64,000 nucleotides of DNA from Woeseiaceae bacterium. Its GTDB lineage: Bacteria > Pseudomonadota > Gammaproteobacteria > Steroidobacterales > Woeseiaceae. The translations under genes and the position numbers were made by a program. The notes beneath the pieces were generated by a model. It worked only from the letters and a program-made list of their open reading frames with translations. It made no database searches and had not been told where the DNA came from. Shown in pieces: positions 1-9,278 of this stretch. The stretch spans positions 310,001-374,000 of the forward strand of contig JAJFKS010000033.1 in assembly GCA_021773115.1 (NCBI GenBank), read 5' to 3'. How positions within the stretch are numbered: the first letter of the stretch is position 1; each line of letters starts with the position of its first letter.

Positions 1-2002
1 AGCGCGGTACCACCTCGAATGAGGCGCCGTCTCTGGTAGCGCGGCTCACTGCCTGCCGCAGGTCAGCGCGATGACTGCCCTGTAACGAAAATCCAGTCAA
101 TGGAACACGACCGTCCTCACCGAGTTTCGCCAGCGTTAGCCCGAGATCCACATAAAGCGCGAGCGATTCTTCGGAAACCTGGTAAAACACGGGCCGACCG
201 TCATGGCGATCGACCATCTCCCGAAATGCCCAAGCCAACTCCTCATGACACTCCGCCGGTCCAACCGGGCCTCCCATCGCAATCCAACTCGATCCGCAAA
301 CCTGGTACATGATGAATGCGCGTTCGTCGGCGGACCACAAAAAGTGCTTGTCACCAAGAAGCGCGACATTCGCAGCCGCGTCTGTCGTGTTGGCAAGAAC
401 CTTGAGGATCTTGTCGCGCTCACCTGGCGCCGGCTCAAGTACGATCGGGCGAGGACCGCTGCGTAGCACTTTCCACAACGCGAACGCCACGGCCACGATG
501 GCTGCAAGCAAACTCGCACGCAACATCCTGGGCGCTTCAGCCTGAAACGCGAATTGCCACCACAGCTGATCGCTGTACTCAACATGACGGTAGCTCAACA
601 ATCCAATCCACACAGACAAACCGATGACGATGACAATCGCAGCAATCCATTGCGCTGAAAATGACTGCCGCGCCAGGGAGCCCGTGCGATAGAATTCTTT
701 GCGAGAGGCGTACAACACCGCCGCTATTGCGCACAGGATAACGGCTTCTTCGTAGTCGATACCCTTTGTCATTGAAACGAGTGCACCAACGAACAGTGCG
801 CCGAGAGCAGTGACGTAAGCACCGTGCAAGCGTCGCATAAGCCCCCGTGCGAGAATCAGGAGCCCGACGCCGATGATACTTCCCACCATGTGGGACAGCT
901 CCAGCATAGGTAACGGAATGCCTCCCGCAATCAAGTGCAATCTAGCTTCGATTGCAGGGCTGGCACCGGAAACCAGTAGCACCACACCGGCGAGGAAGAC
1001 ACCTATACCGGCGACATGCGGCGCAACACCGGAAAGCCAGTTGCCGGCGGCTTCAGCGGGCCGTCGGAGCATCTGACCGTGTTGACGAAGTTCGTGCGCC
1101 ACCAACAGCGCCAGTGCGATCATCAAAGGACCAACATAGTAGATCAGTCGATAGACAATAATGGTTGCAAGTAAGGCGGCCGAACTCACCTGGGGAAGCA
1201 GTGCTACTAGAACTGCTTCAAAAACTCCGACCCCTCCTGGCACGCTACTGACAATGCCGGCGCCGATCGCGAGAAGGTAAATACCCAGAAAGGGCAAGAA
1301 GCCGATGTGTAATTCCGGCTCTAAGAGAATGTACAGCGTTGCCGCGGCAAACGTCATATCCAAAATCGATATGACAATTTGTGTCAACGCGATAGAAGGT
1401 TTTGGCACCGCGACTTGCCAGCTACGAAACGTAATCGGTTCGCGACGGCGGAATGCGAGAATCAAATAGGCGATGGGCACCGCCAACAATAGCGTGCCCG
1501 CGACATTCAGCAAATCCGGCGAAGCTTTCAAAACAGCCGTATGCGTAGCGGGCATCAACAACAGCGCCATGCCCAGCAATCCAGATGCGCCCAGCACGAA
1601 CGTTACCGTCACAAACACGATGACTCGAGCGACGTCCGTCGCCGATAGTCCCGCCAGGGTATACATGCGATAGCGAATGGATCCGCCGGAAAGCGCCACA
1701 AGACCAACGTTGTGTCCAACGGCGTACGCCATGAATGCGGTCTGCGCAGACTGACGGTATGAGATCTGGCGATTGAGATAGCGAAATGCGGTTGCATCGT
1801 AAGCCGTCAATACCGCGTAACTGCACGCCGCGAAAAAGGCAGATAACAGCAGCACAGTCAGAGGAATACCGCGAACATGCTGCACCAGCGCATCGCGGGA
1901 GAGTCCCGCCAGTTCACGATGCAAGAACCAAAGCGCGACACTTAGAACGGCGACACTTAGCGTGGCACCGATAATTGTCTTAAGGTATTTGCGCCCTACC
2001 AT
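1..2002 (-). CDS. mprF: MprF-like lysyl-phosphatidylglycerol synthase/flippase (partial, 3' end outside window)
   Basis: Reading the minus strand from the ATG at 2002 gives an uninterrupted frame of about 667 codons that runs off the left edge. The N-terminal part is a multi-pass membrane region with the segment SGGSIRYRMYTLAGL, typical of the MprF flippase domain. After about 500 residues it becomes soluble and shows GDKHFLWS, FIMYQV and WIAMGGPVG, which match the start of the MprF synthase domain (DUF2156 fold). In the family this protein transfers an amino acid from aminoacyl-tRNA to phosphatidylglycerol and flips the product outward, lowering the negative charge of the membrane. The C-terminal catalytic end is not visible, so the transferred amino acid and integrity cannot be judged. 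It is divergent from an alpha/beta hydrolase gene and close to a full arn operon, which fits a cationic-peptide resistance role. Confidence 0.85.
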   Translation of the reverse strand, partial: MVGRKYLKTIIGATLSVAVLSVALWFLHRELAGLSRDALVQHVRGIPLTVLLLSAFFAACSYAVLTAYDATAFRYLNRQISYRQSAQTAFMAYAVGHNVGLVALSGGSIRYRMYTLAGLSATDVARVIVFVTVTFVLGASGLLGMALLLMPATHTAVLKASPDLLNVAGTLLLAVPIAYLILAFRRREPITFRSWQVAVPKPSIALTQIVISILDMTFAAATLYILLEPELHIGFLPFLGIYLLAIGAGIVSSVPGGVGVFEAVLVALLPQVSSAALLATIIVYRLIYYVGPLMIALALLVAHELRQHGQMLRRPAEAAGNWLSGVAPHVAGIGVFLAGVVLLVSGASPAIEARLHLIAGGIPLPMLELSHMVGSIIGVGLLILARGLMRRLHGAYVTALGALFVGALVSMTKGIDYEEAVILCAIAAVLYASRKEFYRTGSLARQSFSAQWIAAIVIVIGLSVWIGLLSYRHVEYSDQLWWQFAFQAEAPRMLRASLLAAIVAVAFALWKVLRSGPRPIVLEPAPGERDKILKVLANTTDAAANVALLGDKHFLWSADERAFIMYQVCGSSWIAMGGPVGPAECHEELAWAFREMVDRHDGRPVFYQVSEESLALYVDLGLTLAKLGEDGRVPLTGFSLQGSHRADLRQAVSRATRDGASFEVVPR

Positions 2003-2193
2003 TGAGCAATTGCCACGCGAATGTTGGCAACTCTTTCAGTCGAAGACGAAGCGTTCTGAGCGCTTGCGGCCAATGAAGCGATCAATACCACCACACCAAG
2101 GCGACCGCATTTCAAGTATTCTCTGTGCAATGACCCATTCACTTTTAGCCGGCGAGTTAGCAGAATAGCCTCATCGAGGAGCACGAACAATGT

Positions 2194-3141
2194 ATGAGAC
2201 TCCAACGCACCGCTTTCACATGGAATAGCCGATTTCCAGTACGCATAGCGTTTTTTTTGAACAAGCAAAGTAACTTGCGACGCCGCATCATGTTAATTGG
2301 TATAGCCCTCCTCCTCGTTTTTTCGTGCACGTTCGTTTATGCGGTGCCAGTAATGAGAAGCGCCGTGCATTTCGCGTTTTGGCGTCTCCTGACAGATACC
2401 ACTGTGAGTTCCCAGTATGCTCAAAATGGCGACGTGCAAATTCACTACACATCTTACGGCGTTGGCCCAGCCTTGTTTCTACTTCATGGCGGGCTCAGTT
2501 CGGGCCTCGACTGGATCGGAGAAATTCCGGCTTTGGCAGACAAGTTCAAACTGGTAGTCGTCGACTCTCGAGGCCATGGCAAGTCAGACCTTGGCACGGA
2601 GCCGTTGACCTACCGTCTGATGGCATCGGACGTTGTCTCTGTAATGAACCGTGCCGGCATCGATCGGGCGCACGTCGCAGGTTGGAGTGACGGCGGCAAC
2701 ATCGGCTTGCTGCTTGCGCTTGATTTCCCCACTCGCGTCGATCGGCTGGTTGTCATTAGCGCGAACTATCATCCCGACGGGATTGCGGATGACATCCTTA
2801 ATCAATTTGACGACTCGCCTGATGCTGCCATTTCCAGCCTGAGCCGTTGGCTCTATAAAATTCGATCACCGGCTCCGAATCGATGGCCAGACCTCGTTCA
2901 GTACGTCACCAGTCTCTGGGCCTCGTATCCTCAACTGATAAAAACCGATCTGAATGCCGTGACTGCACGGACGCTGGTAATTGTCGGTTCCGAGGACTAC
3001 GTAGAGCTGTCGCATTCGGAACAGATGGCTGGGTTCATTCCCGATGCATCACTCGTCGTCGTTTCCGGAATTGGCCATTCGGTCACGCGCGATGCGCCTG
3101 AGCGTGTTTGCAGCGAACTCATTGGCTTTCTACAGAGATAG
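2194..3141 (+). CDS. membrane-anchored alpha/beta hydrolase
   Basis: An alpha/beta-hydrolase-fold protein with an N-terminal hydrophobic segment, so probably anchored in or exported across the inner membrane. Visible elements are the oxyanion-hole motif LLHGGLSSG, the nucleophile elbow GWSDGGN (Ser), the acid in GSEDY and the catalytic His in GIGHSV, so the triad looks complete. Two starts are possible. ATG 2194 sits 14 bases after GAGGA, while ATG 2290 would begin directly at a clean signal peptide (MLIGIALLLVFSC). I keep the longer form but consider 2290 equally likely. It is divergent from mprF. In alpha-proteobacteria lpiA (an mprF homologue) is paired with acvB, a periplasmic hydrolase of aminoacylated phosphatidylglycerol, so a similar lipid-recycling role is attractive but is inference. 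Other esterase functions are possible. Confidence 0.8.
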   Translation: MRLQRTAFTWNSRFPVRIAFFLNKQSNLRRRIMLIGIALLLVFSCTFVYAVPVMRSAVHFAFWRLLTDTTVSSQYAQNGDVQIHYTSYGVGPALFLLHGGLSSGLDWIGEIPALADKFKLVVVDSRGHGKSDLGTEPLTYRLMASDVVSVMNRAGIDRAHVAGWSDGGNIGLLLALDFPTRVDRLVVISANYHPDGIADDILNQFDDSPDAAISSLSRWLYKIRSPAPNRWPDLVQYVTSLWASYPQLIKTDLNAVTARTLVIVGSEDYVELSHSEQMAGFIPDASLVVVSGIGHSVTRDAPERVCSELIGFLQR

Positions 3142-3228
3142 CAGCGACGACACTATCTAGAGACATTTCGACCGATTCTTCGAGCTGCTTCGTCAAATTC
3201 ATAGATCCTGTGACTATGAGTTTCTCCA

Positions 3229-5196
3229 GTGACGAAAAAAGCCGCCTACGCAAGCCCTACATCGTGGCTTAGACCGTTTGTTTATGCCGTACTGGTTTGC
3301 CTCGTCATTACTGGCCTCGCACGAATTGCTTACGTGATTTGGCTTGATAATCGAATTGCCCCGACAGGTGGCGTCAGCTTTGTCCTGATCCAGGGTTTGC
3401 GCTTTGACCTCGTGTCATTGGGATACCTGCTTGCAATACCACTGGCACTCACGCCCGTTTTCAATAGTTGCTCCGTAGTTGCTCGTGTCTGGCTTCCTGT
3501 CGTGAAGTGGTATCTCCTCGTCGTGATCGGGATCTTTCTTTTTATGGAGGTGGCGACACCCCCGTTCATAGTTGAATACGACATCCGGCCCAACTACCTG
3601 TTCATTGAGTACCTGAAATACCCGAAAGAAGTTTTGTCCATGCTTCTGGTCGGCTACAAGACGGAGCTGCTTGTCGCGTTCGTCCTGATGCCGGCGCTTA
3701 TGTGGCCGATCTACCGCGGAATGACACGGCAAGTGCAACACGTTGGGCGAAATTCGCCCTGGCTCGCGCTCCCATTCGCATTCGCGGGGCTATCGCTATG
3801 CGTTATTGCTGCACGATCAACGCTGGACCACCGACCGGTTAACGCAAGTACCGTCGCTTTCTCGTCGGATACGCTCGTCAACTCCTTACCACTGAACTCA
3901 CTTTACTCGACCGCGAATGCAATTTACGAAATGCGCTACGAGGATGCAGGGTTTCCTTACGGTGTAAAGAAAGTGGAAGTGGCGGTCAGAGTCGCCCGAG
4001 AGAAAATGTATTTACCTTTGAATTCGTTTTTGAATAGCGACATTCCAACATTGCACGATCAAGTATATTCTGGTGATTCAGAGCGACCGAAAAATCTCGT
4101 CATTATTATTGAGGAGAGCCTTGGTGCAGAATTCGTTGGTTCTCTGGGTGGGTTGCCACTAACCCCGAATATTGATCGCCTGTCGAGCGAAGGAATCTGG
4201 TTTGAAAACCTCTACGCGACCGGGACGCGCTCGGCCCGCGGACTCGAAGCGATTGTCACGGGCTTTCCGCCAACAACGTCCCAGAGTATTTTGAAACTCG
4301 GCAAGGCGCAGAAAAACTTCTTTACGATCGGTGAGTTTCTTCGCCGCAAAGGGTACGAAACGTCATTCATCTATGGCGGCGAGGCACAATTCGACAACAT
4401 GCGGCGCTTCTTTGCCAGTAATGGCTTCGATAAAGTCATGGACAAACACGACTTCGAGAACCCAACATTCGAAGGATCGTGGGGCGTCGCTGACGAAGAC
4501 GTATTCAGTTATGCGCACAACTACTTCGCATCCAGGACATCAGAAAAACCTTTCGCCAGCGTTCTTTTTACGACAACCAATCATACGCCTTTCGAATTTC
4601 CCGATGGGCGCATCGATTTGTACGATTCGCCTAAGGCCACCGTCAACAATGCAGTTAAGTACGCTGACTACGCGCTTGGCCAGTATATGCGCCTTGCGAA
4701 GGATTCGAGCTACTGGGAGAGCACCGTTTTCCTGATCGTTTCGGATCACAACTCTCGAGTCTATGGCTCGGCACTCGTGCCCATTGAACGCTTTCACATT
4801 CCTGGAGTTATCTTGGGCGGAAGCATCAAACCACAGCGCTGGAGTCGAATAGCGAGCCAGATTGATTTGCTGCCCACACTGCTTTCATTGATCGGGGTCG
4901 GTGGCGAACACCCGGCACCCGGGATTGATCTAACACGTACGGATATTGATGAAATTCCTGGTCGAGCTGTGATGCAGTTCAGAAAAACGCAGGCGTACCG
5001 GCAAGAAAATCAAGTCGCTATCCTAAGGCCGGAAAGACCTGCGGCGATGTTTGACTACAGTGGCGGACAACTCGTACGGGCTTCGGATGCGAACGCGCTT
5101 CTGGAGCAAGCTACTGCCCTTGCTGCCTGGCCGTCCATTGCATATCGAAATCACCAGTACAGGTTGCCACCGCTTGCCTCGGATAACTCGCGCTGA
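3229..5196 (+). CDS. LtaS-type sulfatase-fold membrane transferase
   Basis: A 655-residue membrane protein with about five N-terminal transmembrane segments and a periplasmic alkaline-phosphatase/sulfatase-fold domain from about residue 285. The domain begins with NLVIIIEESLGAEF (metal-binding Glu) and contains TPNIDRLSSEGIWFENLYA. The catalytic Thr should be in ATGTRSARG, and SDHNSRVYGS carries the second Asp-His metal pair. This architecture is shared by lipoteichoic-acid synthase and phosphoglycerol transferases such as OpgB, which move a polar head group from a phospholipid onto an extracytoplasmic acceptor. The acceptor here is unknown. The start is GTG. The gene converges on the RND pump gene with the two stop codons back to back at 5196/5197. 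Its place among mprF and arn genes suggests envelope modification. Confidence 0.8.
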   Translation: MTKKAAYASPTSWLRPFVYAVLVCLVITGLARIAYVIWLDNRIAPTGGVSFVLIQGLRFDLVSLGYLLAIPLALTPVFNSCSVVARVWLPVVKWYLLVVIGIFLFMEVATPPFIVEYDIRPNYLFIEYLKYPKEVLSMLLVGYKTELLVAFVLMPALMWPIYRGMTRQVQHVGRNSPWLALPFAFAGLSLCVIAARSTLDHRPVNASTVAFSSDTLVNSLPLNSLYSTANAIYEMRYEDAGFPYGVKKVEVAVRVAREKMYLPLNSFLNSDIPTLHDQVYSGDSERPKNLVIIIEESLGAEFVGSLGGLPLTPNIDRLSSEGIWFENLYATGTRSARGLEAIVTGFPPTTSQSILKLGKAQKNFFTIGEFLRRKGYETSFIYGGEAQFDNMRRFFASNGFDKVMDKHDFENPTFEGSWGVADEDVFSYAHNYFASRTSEKPFASVLFTTTNHTPFEFPDGRIDLYDSPKATVNNAVKYADYALGQYMRLAKDSSYWESTVFLIVSDHNSRVYGSALVPIERFHIPGVILGGSIKPQRWSRIASQIDLLPTLLSLIGVGGEHPAPGIDLTRTDIDEIPGRAVMQFRKTQAYRQENQVAILRPERPAAMFDYSGGQLVRASDANALLEQATALAAWPSIAYRNHQYRLPPLASDNSR

Positions 5197-8100
5197 CTAT
5201 CGCGATTGGGTATCTATCCCGACTAATGCATGATGCAGAATCGGAGTTGCAATCAACACTAGCGGAGCCCCGACCAACATTCCCGAAATGATTGCGATCG
5301 CCATCGGTGCGAGCAATCCGGACCCTTCGCCAATGCTAAGGGCCAATGGTGTTAGCGCAAGAATAGCAATCAGCGCCGACATCAGAATGGGGCGCAGGCG
5401 CGCCACACCGGCGGCTATCCGATGGTGAGCTTCGTTCAAATCGTCGTTGAGTTCAGCGAAATAGAACACGCCCAACTCGGCAATGATGCCAATGACCATT
5501 GTCAAGCCCATCATCGCAGCAATGTTTAACTCTGTTCCGGTGACGACCAGGCCGCACAGCACTCCGGATATCGACAAGCCAACTACGACTAGCACGGCCA
5601 GAACTCGCCGTGCGTCTCTGAATAGGAACATCAACAACAATCCGGATAGAACGAAAGCCGCAGCGAAGACAGTCATTAAATCGCGAAAGGACTTTTGTTG
5701 CTCAGCATAGAGTCCGCCGAACTCGAATCGAACACTTGGCGGCAACTGCACCGCCTGCATTGCCAAAGTAACGTCGCGCATCGCTGACCCCATGTCGCGA
5801 CCCTCGAGTCGACCCGTCACCGCTGTCATCGGCTGTAGATTTTCCCGGCTGAGCTGCACCTGTCCGCTGACAACTTCGACCGTCGCAACGCGTTTCAGTG
5901 GCAACAAATGTCCGTCGGTCGCTCGTATCATCAGCGATTGAACCGCACTGACCCGATCGCGCATTGCTTCAGGCGTCCAGAGTCGAATGTTGATTGTCCG
6001 CTCGCCGGACTGGATGCTTCCGGAGACTGCGCCGCCAATGAGTGTCTGCAATTGCGTCGCGACCAGTGATGGATCAAGGTTCTCCAACGCCAGGTGCGCC
6101 CGGTCCAGAGTGACTACGACGGCGTCTCCCGCAACGCGGTCAGATTTCTTAACCTCCACGACGCCCTGCACCGACTCAAGGGTCGAAAGCACCAGGTCAG
6201 CGGCGGACGAAAGCGCGCCGGGGTCGGTGCTGTAGAGCTTCACCTCAATCGGCTGCGGCACTGCAGTTAGATCGCCAATGATGTCGCCCATGAGTTGAAT
6301 GGTCTCGACCTCCAGGCCAGGAACCTGTGCGGAAATGCTGGCGCGGACCTCTGACATAATTGTCTCGATGTTCCGTCTTGGGGGTCCTTTCAGCCGAATG
6401 AACATATCGCCTTCGTTGGCTTCTGTTAGCCCGCCGCCTAATTGAACGCCGGTACGCCGTGAATAGCTGGCCACCTCGGGCGTCGCTCGAATGATTGTTT
6501 CAAGTTGCCGCAAGAGCCGATCCGTCTCGGTCAGGGACAGACCTGCCGGCGCTACGTAGTCGAGAACGAAGCCACCCTCGTCCATCTGTGGCATGAATCC
6601 TGTTGCCACTCGCTTCGCCGCGATAACACCGCCGATAATCGCGACACCCACTATTATTGCTGCTGCGAGTGGCGCTCGCCCCAGCAAGACCGTCATGAAT
6701 CGCTGGTAATTTTGGGCGAGTTGCCGCAGCCAGCCGTTTGATCGCTCGGCCCGTTCTGCATCTTCCGCTTTCGAAAACCGTTTCGCCAACAACGGAACGA
6801 CACTTAAGCCGAATATCATCGAGATCGACAGCGAGGATGCCATTGTCACCGCGAGCGCCTTGAAAAATCCTCCGGTCACTCCGCTCAGAAAGGCCAGCGG
6901 CGTGAAAATAATGATTGTTGCAAGCGACGAACCAACCAGCGGACGCGCCATTTCCGCTGCAGCGTCAAGCGCCGGGGTAGCACTCTCGTGGAGTTTTCGA
7001 GTGATGTGTTCCAGCATCACCACAACATCGTCCACAATCAGGCCGACGCCTGCGGCCATGCCGCCGAGCGTCATGATATTGAGACTCATGCCAAGCACAG
7101 ACAAAAGTACCGCAGAAACGGCCAGCACAGACGGAAGCACGATTGCGACGATCAATACAAAACGCATGCTTCTGAGGAACAAGAACAGCACAATGCCAGC
7201 CAACAGGGTGCCGATGACTATGGCATCGCGGACGCTGCTGGATGCTGCGCGCACGAGATCCGACTGATCGTAATACGGTGTAATCGAGACACCCGGTGGA
7301 AAGCGGGGGGCCTCTCTTTCCAGCACCTGCTTCACAGCATCCGTAAGCGCCAGGGAATTGGCGTCTGGTGCCTGACGAATATTGACCAGCACAGCATTCG
7401 CGCCGTCCGCCGTCACACGAGTCCATTCCTGAGCAAGCCCGATCCGGACCGTAGCGACATCATCCAGATCAACGATAGTTCCCGACCCTGACTTCAGGAC
7501 GACGGAACCGATTTCATTGATCGACTTCAGACGATCGTCGAGCAGGGTCAGGAATAACCTGGACCGGTCTTCAAAGCGGCCGGCAGCCGCAACGATGTTG
7601 TCGGCAGCCAGGGCGGACTGAACATCGGACATCGACAAGCCCAGAGACGCCAGCCGTGCTGGGTCAACCAACACTTGATATTCGGTTTCCCGGCCGCCAA
7701 GGACCGAAACTTCGGCGACGCCATCAATGGCTGCGAGCAACGGACGAAGTTGATAGACAGCAAAGTTTTTTAGCTCAACCAGTGAGCTCGCATCCGACGT
7801 AATTGAATACCCGAGGACGGGAAAAATTGTAGGATCCATTCGTCGCGCCGTGAAAGTGAATCCGGGCGGCATGTTCGGTATTAGCCTGGCTAGTTCAGAC
7901 TCAGCCTGCAGCACCGCCACTGTCATGTCGCTTCCCCAGTCAAACATCACTGATATCTCGGCGGACCCCCTGCTGGTCTGCGAACGAATATTGCGCACAC
8001 CCGGAATCGCTCGTAGCGCTTCTTCAGCGGGTCTGGATACCTGAGTGATCATTTGATCGGCCGGGCGGTCCCCGGCTTCAATGGCTATTGAAACCCGCGG

Positions 8101-8220
8101 GAAACTAATTGTCGGGAACAGGCTAACGGGCAAATAAGTCAGCGCGTAAGCGCCGGCGATAAACAAGGCGATAAACGCTGCGAAAATGAAACCCGATTGC
8201 CGCGCAAGCCAACTGCTCAT
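5197..8220 (-). CDS. RND efflux pump, inner-membrane permease
   Basis: A 1007-residue resistance-nodulation-division transporter with the usual duplicated layout: an N-terminal transmembrane helix, a large periplasmic pore domain, a helix bundle, then the same again. TM4 has GLIVDDVVVMLE, the conserved Asp pair of proton relay. The second half carries the matching GIIAELGVFYFAEL segment, where the first half's acidic pair is not repeated. The sequence is closer to the general acriflavine/multidrug (HAE1) type than to heavy-metal CusA. It is the last gene of the arn-tolC-mfp-rnd run; its ATG overlaps the stop of the adaptor gene by four bases, so translation is probably coupled. The substrate is not deducible; the operon context points to peptides or other membrane-active compounds. 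Confidence 0.93.
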   Translation of the reverse strand: MSSWLARQSGFIFAAFIALFIAGAYALTYLPVSLFPTISFPRVSIAIEAGDRPADQMITQVSRPAEEALRAIPGVRNIRSQTSRGSAEISVMFDWGSDMTVAVLQAESELARLIPNMPPGFTFTARRMDPTIFPVLGYSITSDASSLVELKNFAVYQLRPLLAAIDGVAEVSVLGGRETEYQVLVDPARLASLGLSMSDVQSALAADNIVAAAGRFEDRSRLFLTLLDDRLKSINEIGSVVLKSGSGTIVDLDDVATVRIGLAQEWTRVTADGANAVLVNIRQAPDANSLALTDAVKQVLEREAPRFPPGVSITPYYDQSDLVRAASSSVRDAIVIGTLLAGIVLFLFLRSMRFVLIVAIVLPSVLAVSAVLLSVLGMSLNIMTLGGMAAGVGLIVDDVVVMLEHITRKLHESATPALDAAAEMARPLVGSSLATIIIFTPLAFLSGVTGGFFKALAVTMASSLSISMIFGLSVVPLLAKRFSKAEDAERAERSNGWLRQLAQNYQRFMTVLLGRAPLAAAIIVGVAIIGGVIAAKRVATGFMPQMDEGGFVLDYVAPAGLSLTETDRLLRQLETIIRATPEVASYSRRTGVQLGGGLTEANEGDMFIRLKGPPRRNIETIMSEVRASISAQVPGLEVETIQLMGDIIGDLTAVPQPIEVKLYSTDPGALSSAADLVLSTLESVQGVVEVKKSDRVAGDAVVVTLDRAHLALENLDPSLVATQLQTLIGGAVSGSIQSGERTINIRLWTPEAMRDRVSAVQSLMIRATDGHLLPLKRVATVEVVSGQVQLSRENLQPMTAVTGRLEGRDMGSAMRDVTLAMQAVQLPPSVRFEFGGLYAEQQKSFRDLMTVFAAAFVLSGLLLMFLFRDARRVLAVLVVVGLSISGVLCGLVVTGTELNIAAMMGLTMVIGIIAELGVFYFAELNDDLNEAHHRIAAGVARLRPILMSALIAILALTPLALSIGEGSGLLAPMAIAIISGMLVGAPLVLIATPILHHALVGIDTQSR

Positions 8221-9278
8221 TGCGAGGTCGCAGATGACTTCGTTTGCGTGCGCACCTTCATACCATTCGCGAGAATTGCCGCACCTTCGACGATGACAGC
8301 GTCACCAGCAGCTACGCCGGATACGATTTCCGTCTGATTCGCGACTGTCGCACCTGGTTCGACGCGTCTCAATTTCGCTTTACCATCGACTTCGATAAAG
8401 ACATAGTGGCCGAGTTCATCCGCAAATACGGACTGGCGTGGGACAACAACAACCGCTTGTCGTACTTCCGCCGTCAGTTGCGCACGCACGGCCTGACCAG
8501 CAAGGAATCCACTTCCGGGCGAAATAGCGACGTAAATAGACGTCATGCGGGTCGCCGCGTCGACGCGCTGGTCGATCATTCGAATGCTCGAATTCACGCG
8601 TGTTTCTGACCTGTCGTGTGCGTCGATCTGTACGGCGTCGCCAATCGTCAAATTGGCGACATCCTCAATCTCCACCCCGATGCGAGCTTGTATAGAGCCG
8701 GGTGACGCGATTCTCGCGAGCACTGTTCCGGGCGCAACGATGACTCCGGGTTCGACAAGGATAGCGTCGACAACGCCGTCGACCGGCGAACGCAGCGCAG
8801 CAACCGAGCCAGCGCGACTTTCAAGGCTCGCCGCCAAGGCTTCGAGATCTCGTGCAGTAACGTCACTCGCTTCAACATCTGCATCACTTGCCAGGCCATC
8901 AGCTCGAAGTCGTTTCGTCCTTTCGGCCGCTGAACGTGCCGCGCTCGCGTCGCGCCGCGTGCGAGCAACTTCCACATTGGCATTCGTAGAGGGAACTAGT
9001 CGCACCACCGTGTCGCCGCTCTTGACGGAATCACCGGGCAACACCACTAGTTCCAGGATGCTGGCTTCAATCTCAGACGTCAGAGTGCGTTGCCCCTTTG
9101 GGTCAAACTCTACTGTGCCGTAACCAGTAATCAGTACCGGCAAGTCTGTGATGGTCGCCACTTGCGTCGTTACCTCCGCCTCAGGTTCGGGCGTACTTGC
9201 GTCTGGCGGTTTGTTACATCCAGCAACTAGAGCGCAAGCCACAAAGAACATCGGAACAGTGCTTGGTGACCGGGTCAT
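8217..9278 (-). CDS. RND periplasmic adaptor (membrane-fusion lipoprotein)
   Basis: A 353-residue HlyD/AcrA-family adaptor. The N-terminus ends in a lipobox (ALVAGC, Cys about residue 21), so the mature protein should be lipid-anchored in the inner membrane. The lipoyl halves flank a short alpha-hairpin (residues about 65-160, with EVARTRRDASAARS), followed by beta-barrel and membrane-proximal domains. It links the permease to the TolC-like channel. The start ATG overlaps the stop of the upstream TolC-family gene by four bases (ATGA), and its own stop overlaps the pump start in the same way. Confidence 0.92.
   Translation of the reverse strand: MTRSPSTVPMFFVACALVAGCNKPPDASTPEPEAEVTTQVATITDLPVLITGYGTVEFDPKGQRTLTSEIEASILELVVLPGDSVKSGDTVVRLVPSTNANVEVARTRRDASAARSAAERTKRLRADGLASDADVEASDVTARDLEALAASLESRAGSVAALRSPVDGVVDAILVEPGVIVAPGTVLARIASPGSIQARIGVEIEDVANLTIGDAVQIDAHDRSETRVNSSIRMIDQRVDAATRMTSIYVAISPGSGFLAGQAVRAQLTAEVRQAVVVVPRQSVFADELGHYVFIEVDGKAKLRRVEPGATVANQTEIVSGVAAGDAVIVEGAAILANGMKVRTQTKSSATSQ

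Noticed and set aside
136..585. Open frame of 149 codons on the minus strand, and others at 1422-1826 and 1609-1797
   Set aside because: They lie inside the mprF reading frame on the same strand in other phases; the membrane-protein frame is continuous and has family motifs.
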